From contig NZ_AP021875.1 in assembly GCF_009688965.1 (NCBI RefSeq), positions 558,001 to 622,000 on the forward strand: a stretch of DNA of 64,000 nucleotides, read 5' to 3'. A program made the position numbers and the translations under genes. Below are positions 44,806 to 53,537 of this stretch, piece by piece. The notes below the pieces were generated by a model. The model saw nothing but the letters and a program-made list of their open reading frames with translations, did no database searches and was not told the origin of the DNA. Source of the DNA: Desulfosarcina widdelii (GTDB taxonomy: Bacteria > Desulfobacterota > Desulfobacteria > Desulfobacterales > Desulfosarcinaceae). Each line of letters starts with the position of its first letter. Position 1 is the first letter of the stretch.

Positions 44806-45558
44806 TTAAATCGGCCTTTTGGGCGCAGCGGGCCAACCGCCGGCAAATTTGATGATCGTGCCCGTGTGAAAGGAGCCTTTCATATTGGCCAGGTAATTGA
44901 TCAACTCGCCAATTTCTTCCGGTTCGCCCAGCCTGCCAGCCGGCACAACTTCGCTAATGAAGTCTCTTCCTACGGGGTTGTCGATAAATTTCGCTTTTGG
45001 AAAATAGGCTTCGCTGTACAGGTAGTTCGGTGCAATGGCGTTAACAGGAATGCCATAGGGTGCCAGGTCCAAACTCAAGGATTTAACCAAGGCATTCGCT
45101 CCAGCCCGCGCAATATCGGGTATTGCGCCGCCCGGCAAAGGCAGTTCGGTGCGGCAGGAGGTGATCATGATCACATTGCCACGGCCCTGCTTTTTCAATC
45201 TCGGGATGGCTGCCTGCATCAGTTTGAATGGGTACACCAATACATGCTCGATCGTTGCATTCAGATCCGCCACATTCGCTTCATCAATCGGGACATGGAT
45301 CGCGGGAAAGGTGTCGTTGCTGACAATAACATCGACTTTTCCATAATTGTCCCATAAGTGCTGGATAAGTTTGTCTGGTTCTCCAATACCTAACGGAATC
45401 GTCCCCGGATTGTCTGACTTGTAATCCTCTTGTTGATTTGCATCTTGAAAAGCAGGATCGTGAGCCACGACATCATACCCGTTCTCCAAAAGAGCTTTGA
45501 CTGCTGGTGGACCAACATAATCCAATACATTTGTAACCAGAGCGATTTTATTGCCCAT
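44806..45558 (-). CDS. Halohydrin-dehalogenase-like SDR lacking the catalytic tyrosine
   Basis: About 250 residues from ATG 45558 (TTGGAG upstream). It follows halohydrin dehalogenases closely: LVTNVLDYVG has the halide-loop motif Tx4[FY]xG in place of a NAD site; VDVIVSNDTF, MITSCR and ARAGANALVKSL match, as does NAIAPNYLYSEAYF. The catalytic set in that family is Sx12Yx3R. Here the Ser and Arg are at the right spacing, but the Tyr position is Pro (AIPDIAR; codon CCC). It is therefore a dead or repurposed member. It is the last gene of the minus-strand set with DUF3795 and MarR genes. Confidence 0.75.
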   Translation of the reverse strand: MGNKIALVTNVLDYVGPPAVKALLENGYDVVAHDPAFQDANQQEDYKSDNPGTIPLGIGEPDKLIQHLWDNYGKVDVIVSNDTFPAIHVPIDEANVADLNATIEHVLVYPFKLMQAAIPRLKKQGRGNVIMITSCRTELPLPGGAIPDIARAGANALVKSLSLDLAPYGIPVNAIAPNYLYSEAYFPKAKFIDNPVGRDFISEVVPAGRLGEPEEIGELINYLANMKGSFHTGTIIKFAGGWPAAPKRPI

Positions 45559-45660
45559 GCTATTCTCCAATCGATTTGTCCCATTAATCTTCAGGAAACT
45601 ATAGAAAGGCAGCTATTCCTCAGGATCATCTACAATAACCCAAGACGTCTTTTTGGTTTT

Positions 45661-46092
45661 CTAATCCATTTGTCCTTTGCCAACGATAAATTTTGCATTG
45701 AAATATTTTTTCCTGATCTCTTTCGCTTCCTCAAACCATTTTTCCATCCCCACTTTTTTCATCCGGCAAAGGTTGTACATCTTCATATTATGCGGATACT
45801 TGGACGCTCCTTCAGCTGTTGGTGCAAGATAAGCGCATGGAAATTCATCGCAGTTGAAACAAAAATCAACACCTTTCTCCTTTACGCAATCAAGGGTTGA
45901 ACACCCCTCAGAGCCAAGGTGGAAATGGTTTCCATCCTGCTGCCGGCATCCCCTGCAGGGGATCTCTTTTTCAGGGATTCCGATTTTCTCATGAATCAAT
46001 CCGGCCAGCTTTTCAGTCAGGTTTTTTGCATATAGCTCGCAATTGAAACAGTCTAATCCACAAGGCGCGGTTAAAACCAATTTCTCTTCCAT
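45661..46092 (-). CDS. DUF3795 Cys-rich protein
   Basis: About 143 residues from ATG 46092. Many Cys residues lie in pairs: CGLDCFNCELY near the start, CRGCRQQ, then CSTLDCVKEK and FCFNCDEFPC. This is the DUF3795 pattern of anaerobes, thought to bind zinc or an Fe-S cluster. It lies 23 bases after the MarR-type gene and likely forms an operon with it. The function is unknown. Confidence 0.85.
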   Translation of the reverse strand: MEEKLVLTAPCGLDCFNCELYAKNLTEKLAGLIHEKIGIPEKEIPCRGCRQQDGNHFHLGSEGCSTLDCVKEKGVDFCFNCDEFPCAYLAPTAEGASKYPHNMKMYNLCRMKKVGMEKWFEEAKEIRKKYFNAKFIVGKGQMD

Positions 46093-46114
46093 GGATCTTC
46101 CTTTCGTAGCATTT

Positions 46115-46555
46115 TTACCGTTCTGATAAACGCTCCATGTATTCATTCGATCGAATGCGCTCGAGCATTTGATGCAAGCATCCTGACTCCTCAGGATTGA
46201 ATCCGCTTAAAAACTCCTCATTGGCCTGAACCATTATGCTGTTGATCTCCGTCGCACATTGGCGGCCTCGGTCGGTCAGACAAACCAGTATCGCCCTACG
46301 ATCATCTGGATGCGGTTGCCTTTCGATCAGCTCGAGCTTTTCCAGTCGATCCAGAATGCCGGTCATCGTTGCACTGGTGATCTGCAGTTTTTGCCTCAGG
46401 CTGTTTGCAAGTAGGCGGTCTTCCTCGCCTAAAAAATTCAACACCATTGCCTGGGAGGCGGTAACATTCAAATGCTTGACCTTTTTCGTCCAAAACTCAG
46501 CGCCGGTTTGGCTAGCTTTGGTCAGTTGAAAAAAAATACAATCACGGACATTCAT
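46115..46555 (-). CDS. MarR-family transcriptional regulator
   Basis: About 147 residues from ATG 46555, whose ribosome site AAGGAG is nine bases upstream; an ATG at 46582 lies before it. It has a winged helix with TSATMTGILDRLEKLELIER and the wing PDDRRAILVCLTDRG. It likely represses the set MarR-DUF3795-SDR in response to a small phenolic or xenobiotic ligand, in line with other members. It ends 116 bases beyond the downstream SDR start region and starts 160 bases from repeat copy B. Confidence 0.9.
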   Translation of the reverse strand: MNVRDCIFFQLTKASQTGAEFWTKKVKHLNVTASQAMVLNFLGEEDRLLANSLRQKLQITSATMTGILDRLEKLELIERQPHPDDRRAILVCLTDRGRQCATEINSIMVQANEEFLSGFNPEESGCLHQMLERIRSNEYMERLSER

Positions 46556-46715
46556 CTGTGGCTCCTTATAGTTAGCATGCATTTATATAGCAAGCTACTA
46601 AAAAGTACGCAAGTCAAAACAATGATCGTTTGGAAAGATGAAGTTTTATTTGCGGCTTATTGAAATATAGATTTGGCTATCCCACAAAAACGGACCCCAT
46701 CGTTCCGTGTGGTAT

Positions 46716-46804
46716 CTTGCCAGCCCCAATAAGTATCAAGGAAGACACCGAATTTGCATTTAGCAACTGGATATCATAGGCTTATCTTGAGTGCTGCCCA
46801 ATAT
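46716..46804 (+). repeat. Direct repeat, copy B
   Basis: This is the second copy of the repeat at 44710, ending the frame CGILPAPISIKEDTEFAFSNWIS with a TAG. An open frame continues about 30 codons upstream (LKYRFGYPTKTDPIV) that copy A does not share. Copies A and B thus bracket a 1.9 kb segment with the SDR, DUF3795 and MarR genes, and copy B borders the recombinase gene, beginning 30 bases before its start codon. Confidence 0.7.
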
Positions 46805-46833
46805 TATTAACCCTTTAACCCAGGAGGAAGGCT

Positions 46834-47671
46834 ATGAAACTATCACGAGCGGCCAAAATCTGGATCGATTATCACAAGACCCATTCGAAAAAAAAATACG
46901 GTGCGAGCTTACCGGGCCATCATCGAGCGGTTTATCCAGGAATTTGGTGATGGTCCCGTTGAGCAAGTATCCCCGGAACAGATTCTAACCTACCTGAACC
47001 GCCTCACCGAAGGCAACAAACCCTACACCAAGCGGATCCGCTTTTCCCAACTCTCATCATTTTTCAATTTTGTCCGCAATAATATCGATCCCGAGCTCAG
47101 GAACCCATGCGACAGGCCCATGATTCGGAAGCTGTATCGGGAGCGGGTGCCCCTGAGGTGGAAAATTATCGAAAAGGAAACTATCGACGAGATTATTTTT
47201 CGCACCACCAAGGTTCGCAATCGATTGATCCTTGAACTGATGGCCCGTGGTGGCATGCGCATCGGTGAAGTGCTGAAACTGCAATTGGGTGATCTGCAGG
47301 ACCGTAAGCTGGTTCTCCGTGAGCCCAAAAGCGGAAAGGAATATGAGTTTGTGTTCATCCCACAGAAAGTGGCGGATCGATTACGTGAATATGCACTGGA
47401 GGTGTGCAATGAACCCAGCGATCGGATATTCCCGATTACCTATGAGGCGGCCAGAATGATGGTGATCAAATCCGGCAAGCTGGTCGGAGTCAAACTCAGA
47501 CCGCATGACCTGCGTCGGCATTCTGCCACCTATGCCAGTCGATCTGGCGTACCTATTGAAATTATTTCAAAAGTCATCCTCCGGCACGCGAATCTTTCGA
47601 CCACACAAAGGTATCTGGGAACAATCAGCGATGTGGAAGCAATCAGATGGATTGAGAATATTTATGGGTGA
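46834..47671 (+). pseudogene. Tyrosine recombinase with a one-base frameshift at an A9 run
   Basis: ATG 46834 (AGGAGGA upstream) starts KLSRAAKIWIDYHKTHSKK. The run of nine A residues at 46888-46896 then shifts the frame. With eight A residues the protein continues NTVRAYRAIIERFIQEFGDG to the end at 47671, about 278 residues. The catalytic domain holds Arg in GGMRIGEVLKL, HDLRRHSA, LRHANL and the nucleophile in TTQRYLG. Similar recombinases are common in Desulfobacterales. It is either damaged, a sequencing slip, or made by slippage on the A-run. It lies next to repeat copy B. Confidence 0.8.
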
Positions 47672-47750
47672 TGCAAAAAGGGGTGATGCCGGTTTCCGGT
47701 TTCACCCCATCAGACTTGCCAGTAAAGATATGCAGAACTAAGCGTTTATT

Positions 47751-47921
47751 TTTTTGGAAAAAGCAGGCCACAAGATCTTGTATGAAGCGGCCTATCATAC
47801 TGAAATGTATTTTTATTTCCTATATAGCAGTAAGTGCAAGTTGGCCGAAGACTATCATTTGAAATGGCTATATGCATCTGCCCACTTTAAATATCCCACC
47901 CATTTTGATCCTTCAAATTAA
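47751..47921 (+). pseudogene. C-terminal remnant of unknown protein
   Basis: Fifty-six codons with good protein character (FLEKAGHKILYEAAYHTEMY, then WLYASAHFKYPTHFDPSN and TAA), without start codon or ribosome site. It lies 80 bases after the recombinase. The aromatic-rich helical sequence recalls HEPN-type tails but I cannot name it. It looks like the end of a gene cut by the insertion of the recombinase segment. Confidence 0.35.
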
Positions 47922-48042
47922 CTCCGCTCGGACTTCAAAAAGCTTGCTGTGCTCCGCAATGGACAAGAAATTGATTTTTTAACTCCGAACCTGTTTTTAA
48001 CAAATTTGACTTGAATCAAAGACATATTTCTCAAAAAGAGCC

Positions 48043-48249
48043 ATGATTAGTATTATGAAAGATAAATCTTTAAAAATTGAAGCCCTACGCAAACGGCTTG
48101 ATCAGGTGGAAGCAGAACTTGCCGATACTTTGCAGCGCATGCCGGCTCACGGGATCAAAACGAGCTTTATGGCCGGTTTACTGGATCTGGAGGATGAGCG
48201 CGATCGCCTAATGGGTGAAATCAAGGCGCTCACGTCAGGTTCACCATGA
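48043..48249 (+). CDS. Small coiled-coil protein
   Basis: A 68-residue protein, nearly all helix with heptad-like Leu/Ile (LKIEALRKRLDQVEAELADT, then LDLEDERDRLMGEIKAL). It overlaps the start of the DUF3786-like gene by four bases, so the two are translated together. The likely role is a small partner or scaffold for that protein; this is inference from coupling. Confidence 0.65.
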   Translation: MISIMKDKSLKIEALRKRLDQVEAELADTLQRMPAHGIKTSFMAGLLDLEDERDRLMGEIKALTSGSP

Positions 48250-48794
48250 AATCGATACCGGCCGATGTTCCCAGTCGACGATGGATGGACCGGCGAATTG
48301 CCTTTTTCGGTAAACACTACAGCTTTCATGCGGACCGGCTCGTGGATAATCTTGGCCGGGGCCCCGCTCGGGCCATCGCCGAGCTGATCTACCACTATCT
48401 GACGGCGCCCCAGCCTATGTCGGTGGCTTCAGATGATGCGTGGTATTCGTTTCGTGAGTTGCGCGGCGCCGGACCGCTAACCGTCAATTTCGCAAACAAC
48501 ACCCATAAAACAATCACTGCCACGTTCGGAGGAGATCTGTCGGCTTTAGATCTTAGCGCTGCCAAATTGACCGGGCTGTTGGAATCTGGCCAAGGGTTTG
48601 ATCGGCGATATAGATTTCATGCTTTTCCCGAAGTGCCGCTTATTTTGAACTACAACGCAGCGGACGACCTCTTTCCTGCCCAGGCGGGTCTCTTATTCCA
48701 CCGCTCGATCCAAAACTTGTTCGACATCCGCGAACTATTCACCCTGGGAACCTATCTCACTGGCCGCCTGATCTCGAGTGCCGGCCATTCGTGA
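48246..48794 (+). CDS. DUF3786-like protein
   Basis: A 182-residue protein. It has a helical N-terminal half (AIAELIYHYLTAPQ) followed by a strand-rich half with PLTVNFANNTHKTITATFGG and the VPLILNYNAADDLFPAQAGL segment that recalls DUF3786. In anaerobes this domain is found near, or fused to, corrinoid and acetyl-CoA-pathway proteins. Its 3' end overlaps the end of the convergent methylenetetrahydrofolate reductase gene by 60 bases. The link to C1 metabolism is suggestive only. Confidence 0.65.
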   Translation: MKSIPADVPSRRWMDRRIAFFGKHYSFHADRLVDNLGRGPARAIAELIYHYLTAPQPMSVASDDAWYSFRELRGAGPLTVNFANNTHKTITATFGGDLSALDLSAAKLTGLLESGQGFDRRYRFHAFPEVPLILNYNAADDLFPAQAGLLFHRSIQNLFDIRELFTLGTYLTGRLISSAGHS

Positions 48795-50339
48795 TTGTAT
48801 GTTTTTATCGAGATGGAAATTGACCCACGATGAGGTTTTATTCAACTCCCATCTACGCGGGGGGACCCTGTCTTGCAAAAAGGTTGCAAGGCTGTTGACG
48901 TGTGCAAGACGCTGGTAGGCTCGGACCCAGATACACAATTGATCCGGGTATACTTCACAGCGCCCCTCAGTACTCCCGCCGCAGGGACCATTGCGAGTGT
49001 GTTTGGGACAACCGGATTCTGGACAGAGAAAGCCGATGTGTTGGATAGCGCAGTCACCACAGCTTTGGCACGATAAAAATGTCTTTTTTAGCGGATCTTC
49101 CAGACACCTTTTCAAGACCCAGGTCTTGTTGTACTTCTCCAGAACTGATGCCAGACTTTTATAGACCGGCGCCATGGTTGCGGATTGATTGAAAAATAGA
49201 TCATGTGCGGAATTGAGCATTTTGTAGGGTATGTGATCCAGCAACATCTCTTTCAAAGACGCTTTTTCTTTCTTGATTCCGCCTGGAAGCGCTTGTGCAT
49301 CAGAATCCTCGGAGTTTTTCTTTTTTCCCTGTACAAACTCACCCAAATAATCGGGCCAAGCGTCTTGAAGTTGGTCCATACGGTCCAAAATAGCGGCGAC
49401 CGTTTTGAAACTCCGGTGAACCCCGCCTATATGAATGCCCCTGAACCCCAGGCCTTTTAAGATTGCTCCCAACTTGGCAGCACGCTCCACCGCTTTCTTT
49501 AATCCTTTGCGGGGTTCCTGCCACTCGGAAACAACTTTATTGAAAAGCTCGTCCGACACAAAGACGCCGGGGACCCGGCCACGATTCATGGCTCGGGCGG
49601 CCCGCGGACTTAACAGGTTAACGGATCCGATGATGGGGATGTGAGCATTTTTTCCGGTATGGTACTGGATGAGGTCTTCAAAATTCTGCGCATTATAACC
49701 CAACTGGGTGATCACAAATGACGCACCCGCATCGATTTTTTTATCCATCTTCCTGTACTGCGCGACCTGTTCGGCCTTCAAGCTTTTGAAAGGCGACACC
49801 GCACAACCAGTGAAGAAGGGGTCCGGATCACCGGAGCTAGCCATCTTTCCACTCAGGCTTTTGAGCATGCCGGTCAGCAGGACAGAATCCAGATCAAACA
49901 CTGGCGTTCCACGGCCGCCATATCCCTTTCCGCTGTAGTCACCGGTAAGGGCCAGGACATTCTTCATACCCATGCGTGCCAGTTGCAGCGCACGACTTTC
50001 CATGCCCATTCGGTTCGTGTCCCGGCAGGTAAAATGGACAATGACATCCAGCCCGAGCTTGAAAATTTCATATCCCAACACATCCGGGCTCAAGGAGGGA
50101 TTCCCGCCGGGATTATCCGTAATCGAAACGGCGGAGACACGCCCATCGGTAAACGCATCACTGGCGATACCCAAGAGCGTTTCTGTGCTTCGACCAAAAG
50201 ATTCCCGTGCCGGAACCAGTTCCAAGGTGACAACAAAGTTTTGAGGTGTGGTCAAGTCTTCCTTGAAGATTCTAAGCACAGTCTTTTCCTCTGGGAGTTG
50301 TTTTAAAGCATGGAACGTCTTCAAAGCATTACGTAACAT
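48735..50339 (-). CDS. metF: Methylenetetrahydrofolate reductase fused to a MetV-type zinc domain
   Basis: About 534 residues from ATG 50339, or 543 from 50366. The N-terminal TIM-barrel (FVVTLELVPARESFGRSTET; NVLALTGDY) is MetF, which reduces methylene-THF to methyl-THF. The C-terminal 170 residues contain CQSCGDCAIQHIGFLCPESG and CPKHTRNGPCGG, the Cys-rich domain carried as separate MetV in acetogens. This fusion is usual in Desulfobacterota and serves the methyl branch of the Wood-Ljungdahl pathway. There are no close operon partners; the RND genes lie on the same strand but 76 bases upstream. Confidence 0.88.
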   Translation of the reverse strand: MLRNALKTFHALKQLPEEKTVLRIFKEDLTTPQNFVVTLELVPARESFGRSTETLLGIASDAFTDGRVSAVSITDNPGGNPSLSPDVLGYEIFKLGLDVIVHFTCRDTNRMGMESRALQLARMGMKNVLALTGDYSGKGYGGRGTPVFDLDSVLLTGMLKSLSGKMASSGDPDPFFTGCAVSPFKSLKAEQVAQYRKMDKKIDAGASFVITQLGYNAQNFEDLIQYHTGKNAHIPIIGSVNLLSPRAARAMNRGRVPGVFVSDELFNKVVSEWQEPRKGLKKAVERAAKLGAILKGLGFRGIHIGGVHRSFKTVAAILDRMDQLQDAWPDYLGEFVQGKKKNSEDSDAQALPGGIKKEKASLKEMLLDHIPYKMLNSAHDLFFNQSATMAPVYKSLASVLEKYNKTWVLKRCLEDPLKKTFLSCQSCGDCAIQHIGFLCPESGCPKHTRNGPCGGSTEGRCEVYPDQLCIWVRAYQRLAHVNSLATFLQDRVPPRRWELNKTSSWVNFHLDKNIQSRMAGTRDQAASEIGSQGE

Positions 50340-50414
50340 GCCTGTGCCGGATGATACCAATGTCAAGGGTAGGACAGATTATAGGTGAAGTCTCCTTTAA
50401 ATCATTGATCCAAG

Positions 50415-53400
50415 TCAAACCCCCAACTGAAGTGTTGAACGAAATTGCTGTAGTTTTTCCTTTAACCAGACAATCCCGATAAATAGCGTTGGCACCCAGG
50501 CAAGGGTGAGAAAACTCGAAACCAAAAGTCCGGCGATGGCCACCACGGCCAGCGGAGAAAGCCGTTCCAGCCCCACAGCGGATTGTGCCGCCACCGGCAA
50601 CATGCCGGCAACGGTGCTTAGTGCTGTCATCAGGATCGGCCGCGTCCGGCGGGATATGGCCTGTTCCATAGCCACCTGAAGTGTTTTTCCTTTTGCTCTG
50701 GCCGTTTCGATAAAATCCACCAGCAAAATGGAGTTGTTCACCACTATGCCGGCCAGAAGAATAAATCCCATAGCTGCCGGCATGCAGAAATGGCGTTCAA
50801 GCAGCAGCATACCCCAAGGAACGCCAATAAATGCCAAAGGAATCGCACTCATGATGATAAGGGGACGCAAATAAGAGGCGAAGGTGACCACCATGGAAAA
50901 ATACAAAAACAATATCGCCAGACCCATGGCCAAGCCCAGTTCTGAGAAACTCTCCTTCATCTGCCGTATTTCGCCTTCTTGGGTGATGTGGTATCCGGCG
51001 GGAAGTTGGATGTCCGCGAGCACGGTCGCCACCTGGTCTTGAAGGTGGGTGATCGCAGTCTTATCCCGATACCCCCGGACATTGATAACGGGCAAAAGGT
51101 TCTGGCGGGTGATCCGGGACTGACGAAAAACCGGTTGAATGTCGGCAATGTCTTCTAAAGGAACCGCACCCTTCGGCCCGACGACCTGAAGGGTTTCAAG
51201 GTCGGCCAGCGCAGCCATGTCGTCCGGCTCGAACCGCAGTCGGACGTTATATCCATCCTGAGCAGCAATACTGAAACGGGATGCCACTCGTCCCGTGGTC
51301 GAGGTTGTCAGCATGGCGGATACATCATTGGGTGACAATCCGTAATGGGCCAGCCGGGCCTCATCTAATTTGATGGCGATTTCCTTTTTGGACCAGTCCC
51401 ATGAACGGGAAACGGTCGTCAGCCCACGGACCGTGTGAAGTCTTTGCTCAACTGTGCCGGCCAGTCGATCGAGCAGGCGGGGGTCGGGGCCGGAGATCAT
51501 GACGTCAACAGGGGCCGCAATAGAGGACAGGGGGGTCGCACCGTAATCATAGACGTCCACCCGTTTGAGGCCCGGAATTGTTGAAAACGATTGCCGAAGA
51601 TCGGCTTCGATTTCCCAGATGGATGCTTCCCGTTCAAACCGATTCTGAAAATGGACCGTGATCAACCCTTCCTGGGATGTCCGGTCTGCACTGAAGCTAA
51701 TCACGCCCGGTTCGGCCCCGCCCACTACGGCCATGCGGACAAAACCCGGGACCGCCAGAATGTGTTTTTCCATTTGCGCCACTACCCGTTCGGTAACTGA
51801 GATCGGGCTGTTGGGCCAAACTTCAAAATCAACCTTGACGATGCCCGTGTCCATGGGGGGCATAAGATCCCGACCGGCTATAGGCATCTGTCGCAAACTG
51901 ACCAGGAGCAGACCCAGCATCAAGACAGGCAGAAGCCATCCCCATTTTCCTCTGGACAGCCGGAAGCAGTGAACAAAAAAACGTTGCATAGGCAAAAGCC
52001 AGAACTTCGAAATTTTTTCGATAATCCGTTCCAGCCGGTTTGCACTTTGCCCCGTCTTCATAAGTTTCGGAGCCAGTAGTGGAATGACGGTTACGGAGAC
52101 GATGTATGATGAGAACAAGGCCAACGACAGCACGACAGCAAGGGGACGTAGAATTTTCTGGGAATAGCCGCCCACGAACATGATGGGGATCAGCACCACC
52201 AGCGTTGTGGCCGTGCCCGCGAAATCCGCGAGAAAAATTTCCCGGGTGCCGTCAACCGATGCTTGAAACAGTGACTTGTCCCCCGGGGCCGCATGGCGGT
52301 CGATGTTTTCGATCACAACAATGGCATCGTCCACCAAAAGTCCCACAGCCAGAATGATGGCGGTCATGGTGACAATATTGAGTTCGTAGCCGATGAGTTT
52401 CATGCCGGCAAAGGTCATGAAAAATGTGAAGGGGATGGATACAGCAGCCAGAAGGGTGGTGCGTATGCGAGCCATGATTAGAAAGATTACAAGGACCGTC
52501 AAGATCACGGAATCCCGAAGCGCGCTGATCAGATTGGACACAGAGGTGTCGATTATTTCGCCCTGGGTGTCGGCGACTGCGACCATCAGATCCGGAAACA
52601 TGGCCCTGATTTCCGGCAAGGTCTTTTCAAGGCTCGACAAGGTTCCCGTTACCGATTTTCCCTCCCCACGCAGGATATTCAGCCCGATGGCGGGTCGGCC
52701 GTTGCCCCGGAAAAAGGATCGTCTTTCTTCTACGGTGGTGATGACTTCTGCCACGTCCCGGACATACACAGCCCCGTTTCTGCCGCCGTCGGCGAGAACG
52801 ATGTCTGCAAGGTTATTGCGCAAGGCTCGCTCACCTCGAATAGAGATCACCTGCTCTCCGGAACGGGAAAGAAGCATGCCACTGGGAATGTTACGGTTGC
52901 GTTCGTAAACCGCTGCCGCCACCTGATCCGGGGAAAGTCCGTATCGGGCGAGACGGTCCCGTTTGATCGTCAGGCGGATTTCAGGAAGATGCCCACCGAA
53001 CACTTCCACATCCGCGATACCCGGCACCCGCAGTAGCGCTTCCTGGATTTCATTATCGCAGATCTGGCGGACCTTGGACAACGGCATCAATGATCCAGGT
53101 ATCGGAGAAACCGCAAGCGTCTGCACCGGTGCGGTTGAATCGCTGACCCGGTAGATTCTCGGCGGCAGCAAGTCAGACGGCAAGCTTGGCAGAATCCGAT
53201 TCAGGGCCGCATTGACGTCCGTTACCGCTGCGTCCAGTGATTTAGTGTAGTCAAATTCTACCGTGACGGCAGCGGTTTCATCCCTGACGGTAGATTTTAT
53301 GGACCGAAACTGATCCAGGGCCGCCATCTCTTTTTCCACTTGGCGGGACACTTTGTCTGCCATGTCCTCGGCGGCGGCCCCCGGCCAGCTGAGCAGTACC

Positions 53401-53537
53401 GATACCCGTGGATAATTGGAATCCGGAAACAGGTTCAGCGGAAGGGTGTTGAATCCCACCACACCAAAGGCAACGCTCAATAGTACCAGAGCGATAACGG
53501 CATGGGGTTTTTTTAGATAAGCGTCCACCCAGTTCAC
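50415..53537 (-). CDS. RND efflux pump, inner-membrane subunit
   Basis: A 1040-residue AcrB/MdtB-type pump with two sets of six membrane helices and large periplasmic loops. Family marks: FPDSNYPRVSVLLSWPGAAA, then in helix 4 GLLVDDAIVVIENIDRH with the proton-relay Asp pair, and ILLAGIVVNNSILLVDFIE in the second half. It exports drugs, lipids or metals; the AcrB-like (not CusA-like) spacing suggests organic compounds. Its start overlaps the stop of the membrane-fusion gene by four bases. No outer-membrane factor is encoded next to it. Confidence 0.93.
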   Translation of the reverse strand: MNWVDAYLKKPHAVIALVLLSVAFGVVGFNTLPLNLFPDSNYPRVSVLLSWPGAAAEDMADKVSRQVEKEMAALDQFRSIKSTVRDETAAVTVEFDYTKSLDAAVTDVNAALNRILPSLPSDLLPPRIYRVSDSTAPVQTLAVSPIPGSLMPLSKVRQICDNEIQEALLRVPGIADVEVFGGHLPEIRLTIKRDRLARYGLSPDQVAAAVYERNRNIPSGMLLSRSGEQVISIRGERALRNNLADIVLADGGRNGAVYVRDVAEVITTVEERRSFFRGNGRPAIGLNILRGEGKSVTGTLSSLEKTLPEIRAMFPDLMVAVADTQGEIIDTSVSNLISALRDSVILTVLVIFLIMARIRTTLLAAVSIPFTFFMTFAGMKLIGYELNIVTMTAIILAVGLLVDDAIVVIENIDRHAAPGDKSLFQASVDGTREIFLADFAGTATTLVVLIPIMFVGGYSQKILRPLAVVLSLALFSSYIVSVTVIPLLAPKLMKTGQSANRLERIIEKISKFWLLPMQRFFVHCFRLSRGKWGWLLPVLMLGLLLVSLRQMPIAGRDLMPPMDTGIVKVDFEVWPNSPISVTERVVAQMEKHILAVPGFVRMAVVGGAEPGVISFSADRTSQEGLITVHFQNRFEREASIWEIEADLRQSFSTIPGLKRVDVYDYGATPLSSIAAPVDVMISGPDPRLLDRLAGTVEQRLHTVRGLTTVSRSWDWSKKEIAIKLDEARLAHYGLSPNDVSAMLTTSTTGRVASRFSIAAQDGYNVRLRFEPDDMAALADLETLQVVGPKGAVPLEDIADIQPVFRQSRITRQNLLPVINVRGYRDKTAITHLQDQVATVLADIQLPAGYHITQEGEIRQMKESFSELGLAMGLAILFLYFSMVVTFASYLRPLIIMSAIPLAFIGVPWGMLLLERHFCMPAAMGFILLAGIVVNNSILLVDFIETARAKGKTLQVAMEQAISRRTRPILMTALSTVAGMLPVAAQSAVGLERLSPLAVVAIAGLLVSSFLTLAWVPTLFIGIVWLKEKLQQFRSTLQLGV

